64,000 nt of DNA from an uncultured Lachnospiraceae bacterium (GTDB lineage: Bacteria > Bacillota > Clostridia > Lachnospirales > Lachnospiraceae), in NCBI GenBank assembly GCA_934317005.1, contig CAKREB010000003.1:157634-221633 (forward strand), given 5' to 3'. Of this stretch, positions 10,027-18,373 are shown in pieces. Made by a program: the position numbers and the translations under genes. The notes under the pieces are model-generated. The model did not search any database. It was not told the DNA's origin and saw only the letters and a list, made by a program, of their open reading frames with translations. Positions within the stretch are counted from its first letter, which is position 1; each line of letters begins with the position of its first letter.

Positions 10027-11619
10027 ATGGAACAACTAAAAGAAATTATTGAGAGTGGAAAAACGACATTAGGAATTGAGTTTGGTTCGACCAGAGTAAA
10101 GGCAGTGCTGATTGATGAGTCGTTTCAGCCAATCGCATCCGGAAATTACAGATGGGAAAACCAGTTAGTTGATGGTATCTGGACTTATTCGCTGGATGAG
10201 ATCTGGAAGGGACTTCGTGAGAGTTATAAGAATATGGCAGCAGATGCAAAGAAAAAGTACGGTGCTACGATCACAAAGATTGGTGCGATCGGATTTAGTG
10301 CGATGATGCACGGTTATATGGCATTTGACGAAAAGGATGACATTCTTGTACCATTCCGTACATGGCGCAACAGCACAACAGGTCCGGCGGCGAAAACATT
10401 GACAGATCTGTTTCAGTTTAATATTCCGGAAAGATGGAGCATTGCACATCTGTATCAGGCAATCTTAAATGGAGAAGAGCATGTAGGAAAGATTAAATAC
10501 ATGACAACGCTTGCCGGCTTTATTCACTGGAAGCTGACAGGCAAGAAGGTGCTTGGTATCGGTGACGCATCCGGTATGTTCCCGATTGATGATCAGACAA
10601 AGCAGTACAATGAGGAAATGATCGCAAAGTTTGAGAAATTGATCGAAGACAAGAAATATCCGTGGAGCTTAAAGGAGATTTTACCGGAAGTTCTGAACGC
10701 AGGAGAAGAAGCCGGTGTGCTGACAGAAGAAGGCGCAAAGCTTTTGGATGAGAGCGGTAATCTGCAGGCAGGAATCCCTCTGTGCCCACCGGAAGGCGAT
10801 GCAGGAACCGGTATGGTGGCAACAAACAGCGTAGGAGTACGCACTGGTAATGTTTCGGCAGGTACATCAGTGTTTGCAATGATCGTATTGGAAAAGCAGC
10901 TTCAGAAGGTATATCCGGAGATTGATATGGTTACTACGCCTGTAGGAAGTCCGGTTGCTATGGTTCATGCCAACAACTGTACATCAGATATCAATGCGTG
11001 GATTGAACTTTTCAAGGAATTTTCAGACTGCTTTGGACTCGATGTGACAAGAGAAGATCTGTTTGATAAATTGTTTAAGGTAGCCATGGAAGGTGATACA
11101 GACTGTGGCGGACTTCTTTCGTATGGATATTATTCCGGAGAAAATATCACCGGTGTGTCCGAGGGAAGACCACTCTTTGTCAGAACACCGGAAAGCAGAT
11201 TTACACTTGCAAACTTCATGCGTATGCATTTGTGCAGTGCGCTTGGTGCATTAAAGGTCGGCATGGACATTCTGATCAAGGAAGAGCATGTAGCAATCGA
11301 CAAGATTCTTGGTCACGGCGGTTACTTTACAACAAAGGGCGTGGGACAGAAGCTTCTTGCAGCTGCGATTGATACACCGGTGTCTGTGATGGAAACAGCA
11401 GGCGAGGGCGGCCCGTGGGGTATGGCTCTGTTAGCTTCTTATTTAATAAAGAAAGAAAACGGAGAAGAGTTACAGGATTATCTGTCTAACAAAGTGTTTG
11501 CAGGAAATGCCGGTATCAGTGAAGAGCCGGATGCAAAAGATGCAGAAGGCTTTGAAGCATTCATTGAAAACTATAAGAAGGGTGTTACCGTAGAAAAAGA
11601 AGCGGTAAATGTGTTATAG
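10027..11619 (+). CDS. araB: FGGY-family ribulokinase
   Basis: Cytoplasmic sugar kinase of 530 residues. The FGGY fold is visible: the N-terminal phosphate-binding segment GIEFGSTRVKAVLID, the PPEGDAGTG segment with the likely catalytic Asp, and a C-terminal ATP-binding half around HGGYFTTKGVGQ. Its place between araA and araD makes L-ribulose 5-phosphorylation the expected reaction. The sequence is not a close match to the classic E. coli AraB in memory, so it may belong to the clostridial branch of this kinase family (sometimes called AraK). A strong site (AGAGGAGG) precedes the ATG. Confidence 0.85.
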   Translation: MEQLKEIIESGKTTLGIEFGSTRVKAVLIDESFQPIASGNYRWENQLVDGIWTYSLDEIWKGLRESYKNMAADAKKKYGATITKIGAIGFSAMMHGYMAFDEKDDILVPFRTWRNSTTGPAAKTLTDLFQFNIPERWSIAHLYQAILNGEEHVGKIKYMTTLAGFIHWKLTGKKVLGIGDASGMFPIDDQTKQYNEEMIAKFEKLIEDKKYPWSLKEILPEVLNAGEEAGVLTEEGAKLLDESGNLQAGIPLCPPEGDAGTGMVATNSVGVRTGNVSAGTSVFAMIVLEKQLQKVYPEIDMVTTPVGSPVAMVHANNCTSDINAWIELFKEFSDCFGLDVTREDLFDKLFKVAMEGDTDCGGLLSYGYYSGENITGVSEGRPLFVRTPESRFTLANFMRMHLCSALGALKVGMDILIKEEHVAIDKILGHGGYFTTKGVGQKLLAAAIDTPVSVMETAGEGGPWGMALLASYLIKKENGEELQDYLSNKVFAGNAGISEEPDAKDAEGFEAFIENYKKGVTVEKEAVNVL

Positions 11620-11646
11620 ATTGACACAGGGATGAAAGCAGACTGG

Positions 11647-11731
11647 CATGCAGCAGGCTATGGCGGCTGCAGTTGCAGAATAGAAAGACATGCAGCAGGC
11701 TGTAGCGGCTGTCAGATGCAGAATAGAAAGG
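11647..11731 (+). repeat. imperfect tandem duplication before araD
   Basis: Two adjacent copies of a 42-43 base unit (11647-11688 and 11689-11731), both starting CATGCAGCAGGCT and ending GCAGAATAGAAAG. The second copy supplies the weak ribosome binding site (GAAAGG) of araD, so the duplication directly shapes araD translation. Confidence 0.75.
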
Positions 11732-11742
11732 CATGGTAAATT

Positions 11743-12444
11743 ATGTTAGAAGAATTAAAAAAGAAAGTATATGAAGCAAATATGCTGCTTCCGAAATATG
11801 AGCTTGTAACATTTACATGGGGAAATGTCAGTGGCATTGACCGTGAAAAGGGACTTTTTGTTATCAAGCCAAGTGGTGTGGATTATGACAAGCTAAAGCC
11901 GGAAGATATGGTTGTGGTTGATCTGCAGGGAAATAAAGTAGAAGGAGAGTACAATCCTTCTTCTGACACAGCGACACATGTGGTACTGTATAACCGTTTT
12001 CCAAATGTAGGTGGCATCGTACATACACATTCTTCCTGGGCAACCAGCTGGGCACAGGCAGGAAGAGGAATCCCATGCTATGGAACCACACACGCAGACT
12101 ATCTGTATGGTGAGGTGCCTTGTGTGCGTAATCTGACGAAGGAAGAGATTGAAGAGGCATATGAAAAGAACACAGGTGTACTGATCGCAGATGAGTTTGA
12201 ACGTATGGGACTGGATTACGAGGCTACACCGGCAGTTCTGTGCAAGAATCACGGTCCTTTTACATGGGGTAAGGATGCGAACGAAGCCGTACACAACGCA
12301 GTTGTCTTAGAAGAGGTTGCCAAAATGGCGGCGCGCTGCGAGCAGATCAATCCGCAGAACCAGCCGGCACCACAGGAGCTGCAGGATAAGCACTATTATA
12401 GAAAGCATGGTGCCAATGCGTACTATGGACAGACTAAGCATTGA
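11743..12444 (+). CDS. araD: L-ribulose-5-phosphate 4-epimerase
   Basis: Class II aldolase/epimerase of 233 residues that converts L-ribulose 5-phosphate to D-xylulose 5-phosphate, feeding the pentose phosphate or phosphoketolase route. Visible motifs are TWGNVSGID, the metal-binding HTHSSWA with a further His in YGTTHADYLYG, and CKNHGPFTWG carrying the third zinc-site His. The length is normal for AraD. It ends the arabinose operon and is followed by a strong terminator. The ribosome binding site is weak and lies inside a tandem repeat. Confidence 0.95.
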   Translation: MLEELKKKVYEANMLLPKYELVTFTWGNVSGIDREKGLFVIKPSGVDYDKLKPEDMVVVDLQGNKVEGEYNPSSDTATHVVLYNRFPNVGGIVHTHSSWATSWAQAGRGIPCYGTTHADYLYGEVPCVRNLTKEEIEEAYEKNTGVLIADEFERMGLDYEATPAVLCKNHGPFTWGKDANEAVHNAVVLEEVAKMAARCEQINPQNQPAPQELQDKHYYRKHGANAYYGQTKH

Positions 12445-12535
12445 TAAGATATCAGATGCTAATAAGCTTATGTGATCGGGAGGATGTTTAGCTCCTTTTA
12501 GTCACCTAAGTATTTCTCATATAATCCTTTTTAAC

Positions 12536-12629
12536 AAATTGGGCTGTCAGATCAGCAGGAAATTTTAAAGCAGAAAGACCCAAAACTGCCTTAAATAAAA
12601 GAAGCGGATCTGACAGCCCAATTTTTTTT
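12536..12629 (+). terminator. long-stem terminator after araD
   Basis: An 18-bp perfect inverted repeat (12536-12553 with 12607-12624) encloses a 53-base loop that can itself form a small hairpin (TTTAAAGCAG with CTGCCTTAAA). Eight to nine T residues follow directly. It closes the arabinose operon and insulates the ribosomal protein operon. The long loop is unusual for a simple terminator. Confidence 0.8.
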
Positions 12630-12649
12630 CGAAAAACATAATTTTTTGC

Positions 12650-12678
12650 TTGCAATGCCAGACAAACTGTGTTAAAGT
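12650..12678 (+). promoter_or_regulatory. promoter for rpmJ and the ribosomal protein operon
   Basis: TTGCAA (12650-12655), 17-base spacer, TAAAGT (12673-12678) with an extended -10 TG at 12670-12671. It lies between the araD terminator and rpmJ and is the only reasonable sigma-A promoter seen there. Confidence 0.6.
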
Positions 12679-12711
12679 AGACAATGGACTTTTTGAAAGG
12701 AGGTTATTGCT

Positions 12712-12825
12712 GTGAAAGTTAGATCTTCAGTAAAACCGATTTGCGAAAAATGTAAGGTCATCAAGAGAAAGGGTCGCGTCAGAGTAATCTGCGAGAATCC
12801 TAGACACAAACAGAGACAGGGCTAA
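12712..12825 (+). CDS. rpmJ: 50S ribosomal protein L36
   Basis: Small zinc-ribbon protein of the large ribosomal subunit, 37 residues. It reads from a GTG start at 12712 behind GAAAGGAGG. Zinc ligands C11, C14, C27 and H32 are all present, so this is the zinc-binding form of L36. The usual upstream neighbour infA is absent; the arabinose operon is there instead. It is separated from rpsM by a long structured leader. Confidence 0.97.
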   Translation: MKVRSSVKPICEKCKVIKRKGRVRVICENPRHKQRQG

Positions 12826-13205
12826 TTAAGGATGCGGAGGATTCCGCACTTTCGATAGAACTTGCTTTCTGTTCGTTATAGTGCGAGAGGCACTATGATA
12901 TTGTAGGCGGACTGATTATCCGCTTCAGTGGATCGGCGAGTCATTTATGCAGAGTCAGAAAGACACTGAGCTGCACATCTTAGCGTTAAGCGAAAGGTTT
13001 CGCCAGGAGCTGGTCTTATCAACGGCAGATTGATGACTGCGGCGTAGTACCGGCTGCCATTTCGCAGGCAGCCCGACATTTTTTTGCCATAGTGGCAAAA
13101 GGAAAAGAATCGTCTATGCAATAAGATTACAATTTAAAGCGGCTGACAGTGCAAAGCACTGTAATCAATCAACTATTAATCAAAAAATGATGGAGGAAAG
13201 TACAC
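12826..13205 (+). ncRNA. structured leader between rpmJ and rpsM, possible ribosomal-protein attenuator
   Basis: Gene-free stretch of 380 bases rich in hairpins. GCGGA/TCCGC pairs occur twice and TAGTGC/GCACTA once. GGCTGCC (13052-13058) pairs with GGCAGCC (13067-13073) and is followed by seven T at 13079-13085, giving a terminator-like stem. An 8-bp stem TTTTGCCA/TGGCAAAA (13082-13100) and CAGTGC/GCACTG follow. Autoregulatory leaders for the S4-containing operon are known in bacteria, and this is the right place for one. Whether it belongs to a described family cannot be told by eye. Confidence 0.6.
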
Positions 13206-13574
13206 ATGGCACGTATTAGTGGTGTAGATTTACCAAGAGAGAAGCGTGTTGAGATCGGACTTACTTATATCTATGGTATTGGTAGAGTCAGCTCTAACCG
13301 CATTTTAGCAGAAGCTAAAGTCAATCCTGACACACGTGTGAAGGATCTTACGGATGAAGAAGTAGCTCGTATCCGTGACGTCATTGATGAGACACAGACT
13401 GTCGAAGGTGATCTTCGTAGAGAAATCGCTATGAACATCAAGAGACTTCAGGAAATTGGATGCTACAGAGGTATCCGTCACAGAAAGGGTCTTCCGGTTC
13501 GTGGACAGAAGACTAAGACAAACGCAAGAACTCGTAAGGGTCCAAAGCGTACTGTCGCAAATAAGAAGAAATAA
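13206..13574 (+). CDS. rpsM: 30S ribosomal protein S13
   Basis: Small-subunit head protein of 122 residues that contacts 16S rRNA and P-site tRNA and bridges to the large subunit. The N-terminal MARISGVDLPREKRVEIGL and the basic C-terminal tail (RHRKGLPVRGQ, then KTNARTRKGP) are diagnostic. The site GGAGG lies just upstream of the ATG. It is the first gene after the structured leader and starts the rpsM-rpsK-rpsD-rpoA-rplQ cluster. Confidence 0.99.
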   Translation: MARISGVDLPREKRVEIGLTYIYGIGRVSSNRILAEAKVNPDTRVKDLTDEEVARIRDVIDETQTVEGDLRREIAMNIKRLQEIGCYRGIRHRKGLPVRGQKTKTNARTRKGPKRTVANKKK

Positions 13575-13634
13575 TCATTCTTAAAAAAATTACGAAATAG
13601 GAATTATGTACAAATCTTATAGGAGGGTTTGACA

Positions 13635-14030
13635 ATGGCTAAACAGGTAGCAAAAAAGGCAAGCAAGAAGCGTGTCAAGAAAAATGTCGGACATGGACAG
13701 GCACACATTCAGTCTTCCTTCAATAATACAATCGTTACGCTTACAGACGCAGAAGGAAACGCAGTTTCTTGGGCGAGTGCAGGCGGATTAGGATTCAGAG
13801 GATCCAAGAAATCAACTCCATACGCAGCACAGATGGCAGCTGAGACAGCAGCAAAGGCTGCACTTCCTCATGGTTTAACATCTGTTGACGTTATGGTAAA
13901 GGGACCTGGTTCAGGTCGTGAAGCAGCAATTCGTGCATTACAGGCATGCGGTATTGATGTTACAAGCATCCGCGACGTAACTCCGGTACCTCACAATGGT
14001 TGTAGACCACCTAAGCGTCGTCGTGTATAA
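13635..14030 (+). CDS. rpsK: 30S ribosomal protein S11
   Basis: Small-subunit platform protein of 131 residues that helps shape the mRNA exit region. The family segments SSFNNTIVTLTD, GFRGSKKSTPYAAQ and the C-terminal PHNGCRPPKRRRV are clear. The ATG at 13635 follows AGGAGGG at 13621-13627; the in-frame TTG at 13629 is too close to that site to be the start. Confidence 0.99.
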   Translation: MAKQVAKKASKKRVKKNVGHGQAHIQSSFNNTIVTLTDAEGNAVSWASAGGLGFRGSKKSTPYAAQMAAETAAKAALPHGLTSVDVMVKGPGSGREAAIRALQACGIDVTSIRDVTPVPHNGCRPPKRRRV

Positions 14031-14093
14031 TTGACACACAGAGAATAGCGCGAGTAAAAGTAAATAAGTTGATTTTATATAGGAGGAATAGAC

Positions 14094-14687
14094 ATGGCAA
14101 GAGATATGGTGCCGGTACTCAAGAGATGTAGAACTCTTGGACTTGAACCAGCATTTTTGGGAATTGATAAGAAATCAAACAGAAACCCAAGATCTGGTAG
14201 AAAACAGAGCGAGTATGGACTTCAGTTAAAAGAGAAGCAGAAAGCTAAATTTATCTATGGTGTTTTAGAGAAACCTTTCAGAAACAATTTCGCTAGAGCA
14301 CAGAAATTAAAATATGGTACAACTGGTGAGAACCTTATGATTCTCCTTGAGCTTAGACTTGACAACGTATTATTCCGTATGGGATATGGCCGTACAAGAA
14401 AAGAATCAAGACAGATCGTTGGACATAAGCATGTACTTGTAAACGGTAAGTGTGTAAACATCCCTTCTTACGAAGTTAAGCCTGGTGATGTGATCGAAAT
14501 TAAAGAGAAGCACAAAGGTGCTCAGAGATATAAGGATATCCTTGAAGTAACAGACGGAAGATTAGTTCCTGACTGGTTAGAGGCTAATCATGAAACTCTT
14601 TCCGGTACAGTTAAGGAAATTCCTACAAGAGAGCAGATTGATGTTCCTGTAAATGAAGTGCTTATCGTCGAGTTATATTCTAAATAA
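14094..14687 (+). CDS. rpsD: 30S ribosomal protein S4
   Basis: Primary 16S rRNA-binding assembly protein of 197 residues, known in other bacteria as the autoregulator of its own operon. The S4 RNA-binding domain is visible around LELRLDNVLFRMGYGRTR and GHKHVLVNGK. The N-terminal region lacks the zinc-binding cysteine cluster apart from one Cys, which fits the zinc-free form. It is the best candidate effector for the leader ahead of rpsM (inference from family). Confidence 0.98.
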   Translation: MARDMVPVLKRCRTLGLEPAFLGIDKKSNRNPRSGRKQSEYGLQLKEKQKAKFIYGVLEKPFRNNFARAQKLKYGTTGENLMILLELRLDNVLFRMGYGRTRKESRQIVGHKHVLVNGKCVNIPSYEVKPGDVIEIKEKHKGAQRYKDILEVTDGRLVPDWLEANHETLSGTVKEIPTREQIDVPVNEVLIVELYSK

Positions 14688-14754
14688 TAACATTATGTAG
14701 CATGTGCTGCATACGAGGCTAGTAAGCATTAACACCCAAAAGGAGGTCCGGGGA

Positions 14755-15720
14755 GTGCTAGATTTTAAAGAACCAAATATTGAAATAGCAGAGATTTCAG
14801 AAGATAAGAGATATGGACGTTTTGTTGTTGAACCTCTGGAAAGAGGATATGGTACGACTTTGGGTAATTCTCTCAGAAGAATTATGCTCTCCTCATTGCC
14901 GGGTACAGCTGTAAGCCATATTAAAATCGATGGTGTCGTTCATGAGTTCTCTTCTATTCCTGGCGTAAAGGAAGATGTTACAGAGATCATCATGAATATT
15001 AAGAGCCTGGCTATCAAGAATAATAGCGAGACGGATGAAGTTAAGACAGCCTATATTGAAGCATCAGGTGAATGTGTGGTTACAGCAGCAGACATTCAGG
15101 TTGATTCCGATATCGAGATCATGAATCCTGATCAGGTTATTGCAACTTTAAGTGGTGGTCCTGACTGCAGACTTTACATTGAAATGACTATTGTAAATGG
15201 TCGTGGTTATGTAAGCTCTGACAAGAACAAGAGAGAGGATTTACCAATTAATGTAATCGCAATCGATTCTATCTTTACTCCGGTAGAGAGAGTAAATATC
15301 AAGATTGAGAATACTCGTGTAGGTCAGATTACAGACTTTGATAAGCTGACTTTGGAAGTATATACAGATGGAACGATTGAACCAAGCGATGCAGTAAGTC
15401 TTGCGGCAAAGGTATTAAGTGATCATTTGAAATCCTTTATCAATCTTTCTGACAAAACAGCAGGAATCCAGGTGATTGCTGAAAATGTTGATGACAGCAA
15501 GGATAAAGTGCTTGAGATGAACATTGATGAATTAGAGCTTTCTGTACGTTCTTACAACTGTTTGAAGCGTGCAGGAATCGACACAGTAGAAGAACTGTGT
15601 AACCGTACATCTGAAGATATGATGAAGGTTCGGAATCTTGGTCGTAAATCTTTAGAAGAAGTATTAGCTAAGTTGAAGGAATTAGGTTTATCCCTTAACT
15701 TAGGCGATGACAATAATTAG
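14755..15720 (+). CDS. rpoA: RNA polymerase alpha subunit
   Basis: Alpha subunit of RNA polymerase, 321 residues. The N-terminal dimerisation domain is marked by RYGRFVVEPLERGYGTTLGN; the C-terminal DNA-binding domain contains LELSVRSYNCLKRAGI and VRNLGRKSLEEV. The start is GTG at 14755 behind AAAGGAGG; the reading frame stays open upstream to 14704 but without a better site. Co-transcription with S13, S11, S4 and L17 is the standard bacterial arrangement. Confidence 0.98.
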   Translation: MLDFKEPNIEIAEISEDKRYGRFVVEPLERGYGTTLGNSLRRIMLSSLPGTAVSHIKIDGVVHEFSSIPGVKEDVTEIIMNIKSLAIKNNSETDEVKTAYIEASGECVVTAADIQVDSDIEIMNPDQVIATLSGGPDCRLYIEMTIVNGRGYVSSDKNKREDLPINVIAIDSIFTPVERVNIKIENTRVGQITDFDKLTLEVYTDGTIEPSDAVSLAAKVLSDHLKSFINLSDKTAGIQVIAENVDDSKDKVLEMNIDELELSVRSYNCLKRAGIDTVEELCNRTSEDMMKVRNLGRKSLEEVLAKLKELGLSLNLGDDNN

Positions 15721-15732
15721 GAGGTAAGCACA

Positions 15733-16275
15733 ATGGCAGGTTATAGAAAGCTTGGAAGAACTTCCAGCCAGAGAAAAGCATTGCTCCGCAATCAGGTAAC
15801 AGACTTATTATACTATGGTAAGATTGTTACTACGGAAGCAAAGGCAAAAGAAATCCGTAAAATTGCAGAAGGTATCATTGCTTTAGGTATCAAAGAGTGC
15901 AATAATTTCGATACAGTTAAAGTTACTGCTAAAGTTGCCCGCAAGGACAAAGATGGCAAGAGAGTAAAAGAAGTCGTAGACGGTAAGAAGCAGACTGTAT
16001 ATGATGAAGTAGAAAAGGAGATCAAGAAAGATCAGCCTTCAAGACTTCATGCAAGAAGACAGATGCAGAAGACTCTTTTCAATGTAACTGAAGTTCCTTC
16101 TGAAACAAAGGGACGTAAGCAGAACACTAAGACTGTAGATGTAGCAGCTAAGGTTTTAGATGAATTAGGACCAAAGTATGCTGAGCGTAACGGTAACGGT
16201 GGTTACACACGTATCGTTAAGATTGGTCAGCGTAAGGGCGATGCTGCAATGCAGGTTCTTATTGAATTAGTTTAA
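15733..16275 (+). CDS. rplQ: 50S ribosomal protein L17, extended form
   Basis: Large-subunit protein near the exit tunnel. The N terminus (GYRKLGRTSSQRKALLRN) and the C terminus (NGGYTRIVKIGQRKGDAA) match L17. At 180 residues it is about 55 longer than the usual 120-127. The extra part is a Lys-rich internal segment at about residues 65-125, with many KxVK and EVEKEIKK-type stretches. Such longer L17 forms are, to my knowledge, seen in Lachnospiraceae. The last gene of the operon, followed by a terminator. Confidence 0.97.
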   Translation: MAGYRKLGRTSSQRKALLRNQVTDLLYYGKIVTTEAKAKEIRKIAEGIIALGIKECNNFDTVKVTAKVARKDKDGKRVKEVVDGKKQTVYDEVEKEIKKDQPSRLHARRQMQKTLFNVTEVPSETKGRKQNTKTVDVAAKVLDELGPKYAERNGNGGYTRIVKIGQRKGDAAMQVLIELV

Positions 16276-16292
16276 TCATAATAAATTTCAAT

Positions 16293-16337
16293 AAAAAAGC
16301 TTTTCTGGTGAGGTAACTCATCGGAAAAGCTTTTTTT
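16293..16337 (+). terminator. terminator after rplQ
   Basis: Stem AAAAAGCTTTTC with GAAAAGCTTTTT around an 18-base region with its own TGAG/CTCA pairing, ending in a run of seven T. The A-rich left arm allows function on both strands. The last T bases overlap the -35 of the next promoter. Confidence 0.85.
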
Positions 16338-16363
16338 GACTTATAGAAAATTGCTGTTATGAT
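16336..16363 (+). promoter_or_regulatory. promoter for the ecfA1-ecfA2-ecfT operon
   Basis: TTGACT (16336-16341), 16-base spacer, TATGAT (16358-16363) with an extended -10 TG. It begins inside the T-run of the preceding terminator, leaving a 5' untranslated region of about 155 bases before ecfA1. Confidence 0.6.
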
Positions 16364-16527
16364 AGCAGCATACAGAGGGAATAAGCTGTATTTTTTCTTT
16401 TTACCTTGACAGGAAACGGAAGAAGGGTACAGGCTATGATGTGCAACTTGCGGAATAGAGGGAAAACGTGTAAAATGTATGGTATTGTGGCTTAAAACAG
16501 ACAAATCAGGATTAAATGGAGAGAAGC

Positions 16528-17394
16528 ATGGACGATAGAGCAAATATAATAGAAGCAAAGGATGTGGCGCACGAATATTCCCGTCGGGATGAAAACGGTG
16601 ATGTGATCGGAATCATCCGTGCGGTTGACGGGGTGTCGATTGAGGCGAAAGAAGGAGATTTTATCGCTGTTCTTGGCGCAAATGGTTCCGGAAAATCCAC
16701 ATTTGCCAAACACCTGAATGGCCTTTTATTTCCGACAGAGGGTACTCTCTATGTAGATGGCATGGATACTTCAGAAGCAGCGAATGCATTGCCGGTTCGT
16801 CAGACGGTTGGTATGGTCTTTCAGAATCCGGACAATCAGATCATTGCCAATGTAGTAGAGGAAGATGTGGGATTTGGCCCGGAGAATATAGGTGTTCCAA
16901 CGGATAAGATTTTACAGAGAGTAGAAGAATCTTTAAAAGAAGTTGGGATGGAAGCATATCGAAAGCATTCTCCAAATCATCTTTCCGGCGGTCAGAAGCA
17001 GCGCGTGGCGATTGCAGGGATTATGGCGATGCGTCCAAAGTGTATTGTCCTTGATGAAGCGACGGCAATGTTAGACCCGCAGGGAAGAAAAAGTGTGTTG
17101 GAAACGATACAGCGTCTGAATAAGAATGAGCATATTACCATTATTTTGATCACGCACTATATGGAAGAAGTAACGAATGCCGATTATGTTTATGTGATGA
17201 ATAAAGGAAAAGTGGCATGTAAAGGGACACCGCGTGAAGTGTTCTGTCAGGTGGAAGCCTTGCGGGAGTGCAGATTGGAAGCACCACAGATCACACAGAT
17301 CGCGCAGGGACTTGCGAAGGCAGGATTTCCGGTATCGTGTGATGTGCTGACAGAAAAAGAACTGGCGCTGGAATTGCAAAAACTTAGAGCATAA
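16528..17394 (+). CDS. ecfA1: energy-coupling factor ATPase EcfA1
   Basis: ATPase of the ECF-type vitamin transporters, 288 residues. It shows Walker A GANGSGKST, the Q-loop VFQNPDNQI, signature LSGGQKQR and Walker B CIVLDEATAMLD, followed by the switch His in LITHYMEE. The DEAT variant of Walker B is typical of EcfA1. The start at 16528 has GGAGAG at a workable distance; an in-frame ATG at 16516 has no site. It forms a heterodimer with the product of the next ATPase gene and joins EcfT and interchangeable substrate-binding S components. Confidence 0.95.
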   Translation: MDDRANIIEAKDVAHEYSRRDENGDVIGIIRAVDGVSIEAKEGDFIAVLGANGSGKSTFAKHLNGLLFPTEGTLYVDGMDTSEAANALPVRQTVGMVFQNPDNQIIANVVEEDVGFGPENIGVPTDKILQRVEESLKEVGMEAYRKHSPNHLSGGQKQRVAIAGIMAMRPKCIVLDEATAMLDPQGRKSVLETIQRLNKNEHITIILITHYMEEVTNADYVYVMNKGKVACKGTPREVFCQVEALRECRLEAPQITQIAQGLAKAGFPVSCDVLTEKELALELQKLRA

Positions 17395-17500
17395 GGTGAT
17401 AGCTTAACAGATAAATTCTTGCAGGGAAAAAGTGGTTGCTCTGCAAATATTGTGTCTATAGTCCAAAGTTTGTGGGTTTAGAAAGGAATGCAGGATTGTC

Positions 17501-18373
17501 ATGTCAATTGTATTAAAAAATGTGGGATACACGTATGGGCAGGGAGGCAGTGATGAAAAACAGGCACTGAAAAATGTTAATCTGGAAATTAGAGAAAATG
17601 AGTTTTTAGCGATTGTAGGTCATACCGGCTCCGGTAAGTCTACACTGATACAGCTTTTGAACGGTCTGGAAAAACCAACAGAGGGACAGATCTTATTTCA
17701 TGGACAGGATATAGCAGAGAAAGGCTTTTCACTAAAACTGCTTCGAAGTAAGGTAGGACTTGTGTTTCAGTATCCGGAACATCAGTTGTTTGAAGCAACC
17801 GTGCAAAAGGATGTGGAATTTGGCCCGCGTAATATGGGCTGGGAGCAGCTAAAGGTGCAGATGAATGCCTTTCAGGCTTTGAAGGATGTTGGAATCAGTG
17901 ATGATCTTTATGATGTATCTCCGCTGGCTCTATCCGGTGGACAGAAAAGAAGAGTAGCGATTGCCGGTGTACTGGCGATGGAACCGGAAATTCTGGTCTT
18001 AGATGAGCCGATGGCAGGCTTAGATCCGACAGGAAGAACAGAAATCTTTGAACTGCTCTGCAAACTGCATCGGGAAAGACAGATTACGATCGTACTTGTT
18101 TCTCACAGTATGGATGATGTAGGAAAGTATGCGCAGCGCGTTGTTGTGATGAACCGTGGAGAGGTTGTTCTGGATGGCACACCGCGTAAGGTGTTCCAAT
18201 ATGAGAAAGAGTTAGAACAGATTGGTCTGGGAATCCCGCAGGCAACCAGACTGATGCACCACTTAAAAGCACAGGGAGCAGATGTCAGAACAGACTGTCT
18301 GACGGTACAGGAAAGTATTAAAGCCATTACCGAATGGCTTGGGAAGGAAAAAAAGGTGTCATATGATTCGTGA
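17501..18373 (+). CDS. ecfA2: energy-coupling factor ATPase EcfA2
   Basis: Second ATPase of the ECF module, 290 residues, with Walker A GHTGSGKST, Q-loop VFQYPEHQLFE, signature LSGGQKRR and Walker B LVLDEPMAGLD. The YPEHQLF form of the Q-loop distinguishes EcfA2 from EcfA1. Its stop overlaps the start of ecfT by 11 bases. The gap of 106 bases before it holds no clear promoter, so one operon is likely. Confidence 0.95.
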   Translation: MSIVLKNVGYTYGQGGSDEKQALKNVNLEIRENEFLAIVGHTGSGKSTLIQLLNGLEKPTEGQILFHGQDIAEKGFSLKLLRSKVGLVFQYPEHQLFEATVQKDVEFGPRNMGWEQLKVQMNAFQALKDVGISDDLYDVSPLALSGGQKRRVAIAGVLAMEPEILVLDEPMAGLDPTGRTEIFELLCKLHRERQITIVLVSHSMDDVGKYAQRVVVMNRGEVVLDGTPRKVFQYEKELEQIGLGIPQATRLMHHLKAQGADVRTDCLTVQESIKAITEWLGKEKKVSYDS

